Position numbers and translations under genes: made by a program. Under the pieces are notes generated by a model. That model was not told the origin of the DNA. It saw only the letters and a list, made by a program, of their open reading frames with translations, and did not search any database. 64,000 nt of DNA from Bacteroidota bacterium (lineage in GTDB: Bacteria > Bacteroidota > Bacteroidia > B-17B0 > Aurantibacillaceae), in assembly GCA_016711805.1 (NCBI GenBank), contig JADJSH010000008.1, positions 62,001 through 126,000 on the forward strand, given 5' to 3'. Shown piece after piece: positions 1 through 8,272 of the stretch; position 1 is the stretch's first letter, and each line of letters begins with the position of its first letter.

Positions 1-300
1 CCAAATCCCTGTAGGTGCTAATACATAGAATCCAAAAATTGTAAAAATTAAATTAGCCAATGGCGATCTATCTAAAATAGCTTTGTGTTGGTGGTCATGG
101 TAAATCACAAACATTCTAACGATTACTAAACCCGCAAAAATGCTGCATGCTAATTTTAAAGTCCAATGAAAATTATAAACGGTTCCAAATAAAGCGGCAA
201 TTAAAATAACAAGAGTAGAAATTGTATAGAACCAACTTTTTGCACGGTTTTCTTTTGCAAAAGGTTTAGTGGCTAATATGAGTTGTTTCCCTTGTAACAT
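1..300 (-). CDS. fatty acid desaturase, N-terminal part (runs off window)
   Basis: An open frame of 100 codons starts with ATG at 300 on the minus strand and has no stop before base 1, so the C-terminal part lies outside the window. The translation has hydrophobic stretches at about residues 25-45, 49-66 and 84-100. Between them is HDHQH at residues 68-72, the first histidine box (HDxxH) of membrane fatty acid desaturases, which bind a di-iron centre and insert double bonds into acyl chains. The second and third histidine boxes would be beyond the window. Family membership is well supported by the box and its membrane context; substrate and double-bond position cannot be told. Confidence 0.75.
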   Translation of the reverse strand, partial: MLQGKQLILATKPFAKENRAKSWFYTISTLVILIAALFGTVYNFHWTLKLACSIFAGLVIVRMFVIYHDHQHKAILDRSPLANLIFTIFGFYVLAPTGIW

Positions 301-378
301 TTAAAGTGTAAAGATACCATGTAAACCGAGTTTTTACAAAAAAGTTGAGGAATATATTAAAAATCAGTATTTAATAAA

Positions 379-1638
379 TTAGTTGTAGATTAATTTAAAA
401 ACGGTTCTTCTGTTTAATTTATGTTCACCGTCAGAGCAATCAACTCCATCGGTACAGTGGTTGGCAATCATGGTTTCTCCCATTCCTTTGGCTACTAGTC
501 GTTTTGGGTTTATACCTCTTTGAGTCAAAAATTCAGCAACCGTTGAAGCTCTTTTTTGGGATAACAGTAAATTAAGATCTGTTCCGGCAATCGCATCTGT
601 ATGCGATTCGATTTCTAAAGTTAATTTAGGATTAGATTTTAACGCATCTACAGCTTTCATCAACATCACTTCTGCTTCTTTCGGAAGAGTAGAGCTACCT
701 GATTCGTAGTAGATATTTTCTATGATTTCTAATTGTTTCTTTTCAGCACCCATAGTTGTAATTTTCATCCACGGATCTGGTTCAGAAATGGTTGACATTA
801 ATGATTTTTCGGTTTCCAAAAGTTGGTATTCAAAATATCCACTTGCATTTCTTTTGATTGTTTTGATAATTTGTCCTTTACTATTAGTAATCACAATAAC
901 CGATGAGTTAACATTTTTTGTTTCTGCTTCATCAATTTTAAAAGAATAACTATCTCCAGGATTTACATTTAAGAAATTGAAATAGCCATTGACATCTGTT
1001 TTCTTACTTAAAATCTCACCGTTTGACTTTACAAGAAGAAGTGTTAAATTATTGATAGGAGTTTGTTCGGGCATTAAAGCATAAATTTTTCCACTTAAGT
1101 TCACAGTTAATGTTACATTGTCTATTTCCATTAGACTAAGAGCAACAAAATCGGTTTGTAATAATTCGAAATTAAATTTGTTTCGACCAGTGACATTTGA
1201 CTTTAATATTGGTTTACCAGATTTGTCGGCCAATACGAAGTTTTTATTTGTAAGCCCTAGGTTATCTTCGCCTTCAATTTCAATTAAATAATCCTTATCA
1301 AAAGGTAGATTCCTAAAAATAAAATATCCTTTATCATTAGTCGTTGTAACTATAAATTGTTCTCCTTTTTGATTAGTGATATAAATATTTTTATTTGCCA
1401 CTGGAATTTTATTTTCGTCATCTGATAGGATGTAGCCTTCCATGTTAACAATTAATCTAGTCTCGCTGACTATTTTTCCAACTTTTACGCTTTTTGATTC
1501 AGAGTTATTATAGATATCGGTTACTTTTAAATCTATTCGTTTTAAATTATCTGTTGGTATTTTAAATCTAAATTGAGGATTTAATTCTTCTGAACTAAAT
1601 GGTAATTCTCTACCATTAACCGTAATTGATTTGATCAA
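379..1638 (-). CDS. OmpA-family C-terminal half of a frameshifted TPR-OmpA envelope protein
   Basis: This frame has no signal peptide and would need a TTG start at 1638. Its first residues complete a beta-sandwich domain begun by the upstream TPR frame, so it is most likely the second half of one protein. It holds two carboxypeptidase-regulatory-like beta domains (about residues 60-150 and 175-265) and a C-terminal OmpA-like peptidoglycan-binding domain (about 305-419). That domain shows SHTD followed by LSQKRA, the conserved Asp and Arg that bind diaminopimelate in this family. A CTDGVDCSDGEH segment near the end carries a cysteine pair also found in the OmpA proteins at 21-23.7 kb. Likely role: an outer-membrane or periplasmic protein tethered to peptidoglycan. 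Confidence 0.8.
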   Translation of the reverse strand: MIKSITVNGRELPFSSEELNPQFRFKIPTDNLKRIDLKVTDIYNNSESKSVKVGKIVSETRLIVNMEGYILSDDENKIPVANKNIYITNQKGEQFIVTTTNDKGYFIFRNLPFDKDYLIEIEGEDNLGLTNKNFVLADKSGKPILKSNVTGRNKFNFELLQTDFVALSLMEIDNVTLTVNLSGKIYALMPEQTPINNLTLLLVKSNGEILSKKTDVNGYFNFLNVNPGDSYSFKIDEAETKNVNSSVIVITNSKGQIIKTIKRNASGYFEYQLLETEKSLMSTISEPDPWMKITTMGAEKKQLEIIENIYYESGSSTLPKEAEVMLMKAVDALKSNPKLTLEIESHTDAIAGTDLNLLLSQKRASTVAEFLTQRGINPKRLVAKGMGETMIANHCTDGVDCSDGEHKLNRRTVFKLIYN

Positions 1639-2834
1639 GCTTTTGTCGGCAACCTCCCCTCTAAAATGCAGTTTAATTGATTGTTATAAACATTAATAAA
1701 GTTATTTTGATCTACGAAAGGATAAAACCACTTGATAACAGGAGCATCACTCTCTTTGTTGGCAATATAGTTCTTTTCTTCAGCCTCTTTCAATAATGTA
1801 AATGCTTCTTTATTATTTAGAGAAATACTAAGGTATTTTTTGCAGGTCGCAATAGTTTCTTTATAGTTATGAAGTTCCATTAAACATTGAGCTTTTAAAA
1901 AATACGCAAGAGATAATTTATCGTCTAATAAAACACATTTGGTAAAATCGCTGATTGCGCTATTGTATTGGTAGGTTTTTTTTAAAACGATGCCACGTTG
2001 ATAGAATAAAAAACCAACGTTTGGTTCTAGTGAAATAGCTTTATTAATATCGTTAAATGCTGATTTATCTTCACCTTTATCTAAATAGGCTATACTTCGT
2101 AAATAATATACCATAAAGTTTTTTGGTTGTATGGTATCCACCTCGTCTGCACTTAAAGCAGCATCAAAATTTTCGATTGCTTCGGAGTATTGTTTAGTTT
2201 TATTAAGCACTACGCCTAAATTAATGAAATAGGCTTTGTATGGATTTTTTGGTTTTGCTTGATTTTTAAAGGCATTAATGGCTTTTCTGTAAAATTGTAT
2301 GGCAGAGCCATAATCTTTTAAACTATCTTTTGCCAAAGCCAAATAATAATAAGCAATTTCAGATCTTGAATCTTCAACAATGGCAATCTCTGCTTTAGTA
2401 ATTGTTTTATCATATTGTTTTAGTTTAAAATGACACCATGCTGATTTTTGTAAAGCCTCTACATTAGATTTATCAATTGCCAATAGTCTATCAAAATGCT
2501 TATTTGCATTTTCATAATCGTTTAAACTCATGTATAAAACACCTATTTTTATGTATATCGATTTTTCTTTTGTATCTATATTATTACAAGATAAGTAATC
2601 GGTAATTGCTTTTTGGGGTTCTTTCAAATATTCGTAACAAATTGCTCGACCTAATAGAATGTCGAAATTATTAGGTTCTAATTCGTTGGCTTTACTATAA
2701 TTTTCGAGGGCAGAAGTATATATTTTGTCTTTAAAAAAATCTTCTGCTTGTTTCCTGTATTTTTTAGCAGTTTGAGAATATAAACTATTGGTTAATAGCA
2801 GAATAGCGAATATAATTAAACTATTTTTCTTCAT
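1635..2834 (-). CDS. TPR-repeat N-terminal half of a frameshifted TPR-OmpA envelope protein
   Basis: Starts at ATG 2834 with a signal peptide (hydrophobic core, cleavage near SLYSQTA). About nine tetratricopeptide repeats follow, with repeated A-x3-Y/F-x-KAI-type helices, to about residue 350. The final 40 residues begin a beta-sandwich (APVIKWFYPF) that usually continues with a strand ending in VNG. Here the frame instead ends in an unrelated tail after ILEG, at a run of four C (1656-1659, plus strand). Adding one base there joins it to the downstream frame (ILEGEVADKSLIKSITVNG), giving a TPR-OmpA protein of roughly 815 residues. TPR-OmpA proteins of this architecture are common exported envelope proteins in Bacteroidota. 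Confidence 0.8.
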   Translation of the reverse strand: MKKNSLIIFAILLLTNSLYSQTAKKYRKQAEDFFKDKIYTSALENYSKANELEPNNFDILLGRAICYEYLKEPQKAITDYLSCNNIDTKEKSIYIKIGVLYMSLNDYENANKHFDRLLAIDKSNVEALQKSAWCHFKLKQYDKTITKAEIAIVEDSRSEIAYYYLALAKDSLKDYGSAIQFYRKAINAFKNQAKPKNPYKAYFINLGVVLNKTKQYSEAIENFDAALSADEVDTIQPKNFMVYYLRSIAYLDKGEDKSAFNDINKAISLEPNVGFLFYQRGIVLKKTYQYNSAISDFTKCVLLDDKLSLAYFLKAQCLMELHNYKETIATCKKYLSISLNNKEAFTLLKEAEEKNYIANKESDAPVIKWFYPFVDQNNFINVYNNQLNCILEGRLPTKA

Positions 2835-2857
2835 GAATAATAACGACTTATTTATAC

Positions 2858-2865
2858 CAAATATA
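2858..2865 (-). promoter_or_regulatory. -7 promoter element of the TPR-OmpA gene
   Basis: On the minus strand this reads TATATTTG, an exact match to the Bacteroidota TAnnTTTG -7 element, 23 bases before the ATG at 2834. No TTG was seen at the usual -33 spacing, so only the -7 element is claimed. Confidence 0.5.
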
Positions 2866-2897
2866 GTATTTATAGAGGTAAAGAAAAATATAAAATT

Positions 2898-2926
2898 AAA
2901 AAAGCCCTGAAAATCAGAGCTTTTTA
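2898..2926 (-). terminator. terminator of the S8 peptidase gene
   Basis: An imperfect hairpin (AAAAAGCCCTGA, loop AAA, TCAGAGCTTTTT) lies about 20 bases after the peptidase stop codon. It ends in a T run on the minus strand, as in an intrinsic terminator. Confidence 0.6.
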
Positions 2927-2945
2927 ATATATTAGAATCTAATCA

Positions 2946-4544
2946 CTATCCTTTTACTTTAACCATTCCTTGCGCCATTTTCACAGCTTCATAAAGGTTT
3001 ACGATACCACCAGTATTTGATAATTCACCAAATTCAATCATCTCATCTTTTGTTCCTGGCTTAATTACCTTTTTAGTTTTGTAGGTTTTAATAGATGATT
3101 TGGTTAAAATTTTAATGATTTGTTTAGGTGTTAACTCAGGAAAATATGACTTTAAAACAGCTGCTACACCAGCCACAACAGGGGCTGCCATACTCGTTCC
3201 ACTGGCATCTTTGTATTGATTATTGTCAGGAACAGTTGAATGAATATCTACTCCTGGAGCAAAAATATCAACAGTTTCTTTGCCATAATTACTAAATGGA
3301 GCTACAATTTCATCATCTGGTCTCCAGCTTAGTGCGCCCACATCCATAAAGTTTGAAGGTGTTTTTCCGTTTTGTAATTTTTTACATGGGTAATGAATTA
3401 CTTCATCAATATCATCAGAAGCATTTCCAGCCGCATGAATTAATAGAACGCCTTTACTCTCTGCATATTTTACCGCATCATCTACTGCTTTTTTGCCTGG
3501 AGAATATTTTTTACCAAAACTCATATTTAAAATAACAGCGCCATTATCAACTGCATAACGAATAGCGTTCGCTACATCTTTATCTCGTTCATCACCATCG
3601 GGCACACAACGTACGCTCATAATACGAACATTATCTGCAACACCATCCATTCCAATACCGTTTTTACGAGAAGCTGCAATTATACCTGCTACGTGAGTTC
3701 CATGAAATGCGCCTGGTCCTTTGCAATCGCCATTACCATAGTATTTTTCATTGATGTCGTTATAATTATCACCAACAATTGCACGTGTATCAGCGTTAAC
3801 ATCTAAACGGCTACCATCCATTGATTTTAAAGCCTCAGTTAACTGTTCTAACAAATCTTCAACTTCCATTCCTTTTGCACCTTGAGCTAAAGCGATAGCT
3901 TTTCCTTGTTTGTCTTTTTGATCTTTAGCATCAAATACTTTTAAATCTTCTAAGGTTACTTTTTCAACGCCCTTTTCTTTTTTGATTTTATCAACTACAC
4001 TAGCAACGGCATCTTTTATGAATTTGTATTGATTTGTTTGAGCCTCGGCCTGAGCAAACTCTTTATCATAATCAGCTTTAACTATTTGCCAAAACTTAAA
4101 TTCTTTTTTATCGGCTTTTGTTTTGAAATCAGTGATACTTTTGCCATCGTATTTAGCTTTTAGATCTTTGTAAACACGCGTTAACTCTAAATTATCTTTG
4201 GCAACATTGGTTCCATCTTTGTTGCCCATAAAGTTCCATCCATGAATGTCATCAATATAACCATTTTTATCATCATCAATACCGTTACCAGCAATCTCTC
4301 CGGGATTGGTCCACATGATGTCTTTTAAATCTTCGTGCATGTAATCTACGCCGCTATCTAAAACTCCAACAATTATGGTAGTTGATTTTTTTCCTTTTAA
4401 AAGCTCCTCATAAGTTTTTTCAGTACTTACTCCGTTTACTTTGTCATTGGTGGCATCTAAGTTGAACCAATTATCTGGACGTTTATTTTGAGCATTACTT
4501 ACTAAAGCAAAGAACAAACAAGCTAGGATGGTTATTTTTTTCAT
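2946..4544 (-). CDS. subtilisin-like S8 family serine peptidase, exported
   Basis: 532 residues starting at ATG 4544, with a signal peptide (about residues 1-19, ending in SNAQ). The catalytic triad is complete: Asp63 in VLDSGVD, His281 in HGTHVAG and Ser451 in SGTSMAAP, so it should be an active secreted or periplasmic protease. Asp and His are about 218 residues apart, much further than in subtilisin. The insert is charged, apparently helical, and rich in Lys, Asp and Glu; an acidic NGIDDDKNGYIDD segment just after Asp63 resembles a calcium-binding loop. No type IX sorting domain is evident at the C terminus, so it may stay in the periplasm. Single-gene unit with its own terminator. Substrate unknown. 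Confidence 0.9.
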   Translation of the reverse strand: MKKITILACLFFALVSNAQNKRPDNWFNLDATNDKVNGVSTEKTYEELLKGKKSTTIIVGVLDSGVDYMHEDLKDIMWTNPGEIAGNGIDDDKNGYIDDIHGWNFMGNKDGTNVAKDNLELTRVYKDLKAKYDGKSITDFKTKADKKEFKFWQIVKADYDKEFAQAEAQTNQYKFIKDAVASVVDKIKKEKGVEKVTLEDLKVFDAKDQKDKQGKAIALAQGAKGMEVEDLLEQLTEALKSMDGSRLDVNADTRAIVGDNYNDINEKYYGNGDCKGPGAFHGTHVAGIIAASRKNGIGMDGVADNVRIMSVRCVPDGDERDKDVANAIRYAVDNGAVILNMSFGKKYSPGKKAVDDAVKYAESKGVLLIHAAGNASDDIDEVIHYPCKKLQNGKTPSNFMDVGALSWRPDDEIVAPFSNYGKETVDIFAPGVDIHSTVPDNNQYKDASGTSMAAPVVAGVAAVLKSYFPELTPKQIIKILTKSSIKTYKTKKVIKPGTKDEMIEFGELSNTGGIVNLYEAVKMAQGMVKVKG

Positions 4545-4634
4545 AATAATTAAAATAAGGTTATAACAAGTTAAGGTTAATTATTTGTTCTTAATTGTTA
4601 AATTTTGCAATCAGATATAAGTGATGATAAGTGG

Positions 4635-6014
4635 TTAATTACTCATTTGAGAAATCCCCTGTATCAAATCGTGCTTTGTGATAATGTGGGTTGTACCTGC
4701 TAAATCTGTCATTAATACCGCATTATTTTCTTTGGTAATTAATTTAGAGATATCTTCCATTAAGGTTTGATCTGTTACAAAAGGAAATGGCGCTTGCATC
4801 ACATCTTTCACGGTTTTATTTTTAATAGAACTATCTTCAATTAATTTAGAAAATAAAAACGAATCGTTTAAAGAACCAACAAAAGTATTTCCTTCTTTCA
4901 CAGGAATTTGAGAAATCCCAAATTTATTCATGGTACTTAAAGCATCGCTCACAGAGGCATTTGCTTCAACCGTTAATAATTTTTGGTTTTTATGAGAAGA
5001 GATTAAATCAATTGCTTTTGGTTTTTTAATCTCTAAGAAACCTCTATCGCGCATCCAATCATCATTAAACATTTTTCCTAAGTAACGAGTTCCATGGTCA
5101 TGAAAAATAACCACTACAACATCGCCCGGTTTAAACATATCTTTCATTTGCATTAAGCCAGCCATGGCAGAACCAGCTGAATTACCAGCAAAAATTCCTT
5201 CTTCACGAGGAATACGACGAGTCATAATAGCGGCATCTCTATCGGTTACTTTTTCGAAGTGATCTATTAAATTAATATCAACGTTCTCTGGTAAAAAATC
5301 TTCACCAATACCTTCGGTAATGTATGGGTAAATTTCGTTTTTATCAATGACACCTGTTTCTTTTAATTTTTTGAAAATAGAACCATAAGTATCAATTCCT
5401 AAGACTTTAATGTTTGGATTTTTTTCTTTTAAGTATTTTCCAGTTCCACTAATCGTTCCACCAGTACCAACACCAACTACTAAGTGAGTAATTTTACCTT
5501 CTGTTTGTTCCCAAATTTCTGGACCAGTTTGTTCGTAGTGAGCTACCGAATTTGATTTATTATCATATTGATTAGGTTTCCATGAATTAGGAACTTCTTT
5601 TACTAAACGAGAAGATACAGAATAATAAGATTTTGGATCTTCTGGTTCAACGTCAGTTGGACAAACTACTACCTCTGCACCAAAAGCACGTAAAGCATCC
5701 ACTTTCTCTTTACTTTGTTTATCTGTAGTTGTAAAAATACATTTGTATCCTTTGATAATAGCAGCGATTGCTAAGCCCATTCCTGTGTTACCACTAGTAC
5801 CTTCAATAATAGTCCCACCTGGTTTTAAACGCCCATCTTTCTCTGCATCTTCAATCATTTTTAAAGCCATACGGTCTTTAATAGAGTTACCAGGATTAGT
5901 TGTTTCCACTTTTGCCAATACAGTACAAGGCAAATCTTTAGTAATAGAATTAATTTTTACTAATGGCGTATTTCCAATAGTTTCAAGAATGTTGTTGCTT
6001 ATTTTTTGATACAT
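4635..6014 (-). CDS. pyridoxal-phosphate cystathionine beta-synthase / cysteine synthase with CBS domains
   Basis: Starting at ATG 6014 gives 459 residues beginning MYQKISNNILETIGNTPLV, the usual N terminus of the family. An upstream non-ATG start at 6071 would add 19 residues without homology and is rejected. Lys46 in NSIKDR is the Schiff-base lysine, GTSGNTG binds the substrate carboxylate and GVGTGGT holds the cofactor phosphate. The enzyme condenses serine with homocysteine or sulfide in sulfur amino acid synthesis. The last 120 or so residues form two CBS motifs, a regulatory module as in eukaryotic-type cystathionine beta-synthase; the heme-binding N-terminal extension of the human enzyme is missing. 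The choice between cystathionine and cysteine as the main product is not settled by sequence. Confidence 0.9.
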   Translation of the reverse strand: MYQKISNNILETIGNTPLVKINSITKDLPCTVLAKVETTNPGNSIKDRMALKMIEDAEKDGRLKPGGTIIEGTSGNTGMGLAIAAIIKGYKCIFTTTDKQSKEKVDALRAFGAEVVVCPTDVEPEDPKSYYSVSSRLVKEVPNSWKPNQYDNKSNSVAHYEQTGPEIWEQTEGKITHLVVGVGTGGTISGTGKYLKEKNPNIKVLGIDTYGSIFKKLKETGVIDKNEIYPYITEGIGEDFLPENVDINLIDHFEKVTDRDAAIMTRRIPREEGIFAGNSAGSAMAGLMQMKDMFKPGDVVVVIFHDHGTRYLGKMFNDDWMRDRGFLEIKKPKAIDLISSHKNQKLLTVEANASVSDALSTMNKFGISQIPVKEGNTFVGSLNDSFLFSKLIEDSSIKNKTVKDVMQAPFPFVTDQTLMEDISKLITKENNAVLMTDLAGTTHIITKHDLIQGISQMSN

Positions 6015-6099
6015 TATGTTGTTATTTATTTTGTTGTAAAAATAAAAAAACAGCCCATATATCCTATGCACTGTTTTAAAAATGTTGGTAACTCTATGA

Positions 6100-7047
6100 T
6101 TAGCCTAATTTAGCTAAAGCAGCTAAAATGTTCTTTTCAACGCGTTCTTGTAAATTATCAGTGGGATGTTTAATGAATTTATCTCCACTTACTTTTTCAT
6201 ATAACTCAATATATCTGTCAGAAATTTCTTGAACCCAAGCTTCGTTCATTTCTGGTACTTTTTGACCGTCTTTACCTTGAAATCCATTTTCAATTAACCA
6301 TCTGCGAACAAACTCTTTACTCAATTGCTTTTGTTCTTCGCCTTTATCCTGGCGCTCTTGGTAACCTTCTAAATAAAAATAACGAGAAGAATCTGGTGTA
6401 TGAATTTCATCCATTAAAAATACTTTGCCATCACATAAACCGAATTCATATTTGGTGTCTACTAAAATTAAGCCCATTTTATTAGCAATTTCTTGTCCAC
6501 GTGCATATAATTTACGAGTATAATCTTCTAATTGCACATAGTATTTTTCTTCTACAATACCTTGTTTTAAAATTTCTTCACGGCTAATATCTTCATCATG
6601 TCCTTCGCTTGCTTTAGTAGTAGGAGTAATGATTGGTTCAGGGAATTTATCGTTTTCTTTTAATCCTTCGGGTAATGTAACTCCACATAACGTTCTGATG
6701 CCACTGCTATATGTTCTAGCCGCATGTCCTGCAACATAACCACGAATCACCATTTCCACTTTAAAAGGTTCGCACACACGTCCAATAGTCACAACCGGAT
6801 CTGGAACTTCTAAAACCCAATTAGGAACGATATCTTTTGTAGCTGCTAAAAATTTGGAAGCAATTTGATTTAATACTTGCCCTTTATATGGAATACCCTT
6901 TGGTAGCACTACGTCAAACGCACTAATACGGTCGCTTGCCACCATCACTAAATATTTGTCATCGATGTTATATACATCCCGAACTTTGCCTTTATAAAAG
7001 CTTTTTTGTTTTGGGAAATTAAATTGAGTGGCTGTAAGTGCTGACAT
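6100..7047 (-). CDS. purC: phosphoribosylaminoimidazole-succinocarboxamide synthase
   Basis: 315 residues from ATG 7047. It joins aspartate to carboxyaminoimidazole ribotide with ATP in purine synthesis. Family landmarks are present in order: YKGKVRDVY near the N terminus (phosphate-binding loop), ASDRISAFD, IRGYVAGHAARTY, an LVDTKYEFG strand and DEIHTPDSSRY. The length matches the longer single-domain form common in Bacteroidota and fungi. It stands alone among unrelated genes, 53 bases after an exact TAnnTTTG element pair region, so it is probably transcribed on its own. The stop is followed by a weak AAAACAG/CTGTTTT hairpin around 6045-6077. Confidence 0.95.
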   Translation of the reverse strand: MSALTATQFNFPKQKSFYKGKVRDVYNIDDKYLVMVASDRISAFDVVLPKGIPYKGQVLNQIASKFLAATKDIVPNWVLEVPDPVVTIGRVCEPFKVEMVIRGYVAGHAARTYSSGIRTLCGVTLPEGLKENDKFPEPIITPTTKASEGHDEDISREEILKQGIVEEKYYVQLEDYTRKLYARGQEIANKMGLILVDTKYEFGLCDGKVFLMDEIHTPDSSRYFYLEGYQERQDKGEEQKQLSKEFVRRWLIENGFQGKDGQKVPEMNEAWVQEISDRYIELYEKVSGDKFIKHPTDNLQERVEKNILAALAKLG

Positions 7048-7066
7048 AGTGTTAAATTTTGATGGG

Positions 7067-7074
7067 CAAATATA
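7067..7074 (-). promoter_or_regulatory. -7 promoter element of purC
   Basis: Reads TATATTTG on the minus strand, 19 bases before the purC ATG at 7047. It is an exact TAnnTTTG match; no clear -33 TTG was found. Confidence 0.5.
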
Positions 7075-7120
7075 TAAAACTATTTTATTTGCCTTTTAAA
7101 GAGTTAATAACAGCTATTAT

Positions 7121-8260
7121 TTATTTACCTGAGATTGCATCAATATTTTTTTTAGCAATAATATCCCAATTAAAAGTAGTTTGAACTAATTTCAGTGATT
7201 GTTCTTTTTTGCTTGTTAGGTCTTTTGAATTGATGACGTCGATTAAAGAAGTTTCTAGTTGCTCTTTATTGGCTGGTTCAATTAACCATCCATTTTTATC
7301 ACTTACCATAGCGGCAATAGCACCCACGTTTGTCGCAATAATAGCTAAGCCGCTTGCCATCGCTTCTAATATAACATTCGGAAATCCTTCGCTCCAACTA
7401 GGGCAAACTAATACATCATTTTGAGACAATAAGCTTTTTATTTTTTGAGGGTCTCTAATTTCTCCATGGTATATTATTGAATCATGTTTAATTTTCATAG
7501 AGTCGGGGATAGGCCCGATGAATTCAAATTTGAAGTTTTGCTTTTGAGCTATTAATTTCTGTAACACTTCATTCAATTCAATAATTCCTTTTCTTCGTTC
7601 GGCTCTTCCTAAAAACACAAATTTGCGATAGGCTTCGTTATGGGAAGCAATTGAATTTCCAATAAATTCTTTCTCAACTCCTGATGGAATTTCGACAATA
7701 TGTTTTGGATTTACGCCAATAGATTTAATAATGTCTGTAATTTTTCCTCCGTACGAAAAAACAACATCAGCCTGTTGTGATATTTTTTTTACAAAAGACC
7801 TTAATATAAATTGTTGCAATTTGGCTTTTGTTTCGGGTGCAATTTGAAACATTTCGTAGCCATGAAATTTAACTCCAATTTTACAGCATGAAACGTTTCC
7901 TTTATATTTTTCCGAAATTAATTTCCAACCAGCAAATCCTTTGGTATATATAAAATCGTAGGTGTTTAATTTATCTTTAATGGCATCAAATGCAAGACAA
8001 GAATACTTATAGGATTTATAAACGTAATGTCCAGGGAATTTAGCTGAAATAGGGAATTTTAAAACAATAGGGTGAATATATGCTCGTTCTTCTTCAGTAA
8101 AAAACTCTAAAGCATTAATGTCGTATTGAGAGTCGTTGTAATGAACTAAATCAACATGAATTTTATTTTTTGAAAAGTACTTAGCTAAATAAAAAGAGTG
8201 TTTTTGCATACCTCCTAACACATAGGGCGCAATTCCATCTGTAATTAGGGCTATTCGCAT
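7121..8260 (-). CDS. glycosyltransferase family 4-type protein
   Basis: 379 residues from ATG 8260 with a GT-B fold layout. The N-terminal nucleotide-sugar acceptor half opens with ALITDGIAPYVLGGMQKH, the glycine-rich loop typical of GT4 enzymes. The C-terminal half has FLGRAERRKG and then CPSWSEGFPNVILEAMASG, the E-x7-E donor-binding motif of retaining GT4 transferases. No membrane segment is seen, so it is probably cytoplasmic and acts on lipid- or cell-surface-linked glycans. It lies 12 bases after the DUF4270 lipoprotein stop, suggesting cotranscription. Donor and acceptor cannot be told from the sequence. Confidence 0.88.
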   Translation of the reverse strand: MRIALITDGIAPYVLGGMQKHSFYLAKYFSKNKIHVDLVHYNDSQYDINALEFFTEEERAYIHPIVLKFPISAKFPGHYVYKSYKYSCLAFDAIKDKLNTYDFIYTKGFAGWKLISEKYKGNVSCCKIGVKFHGYEMFQIAPETKAKLQQFILRSFVKKISQQADVVFSYGGKITDIIKSIGVNPKHIVEIPSGVEKEFIGNSIASHNEAYRKFVFLGRAERRKGIIELNEVLQKLIAQKQNFKFEFIGPIPDSMKIKHDSIIYHGEIRDPQKIKSLLSQNDVLVCPSWSEGFPNVILEAMASGLAIIATNVGAIAAMVSDKNGWLIEPANKEQLETSLIDVINSKDLTSKKEQSLKLVQTTFNWDIIAKKNIDAISGK

Positions 8261-8272
8261 TTAATAGAGTTT

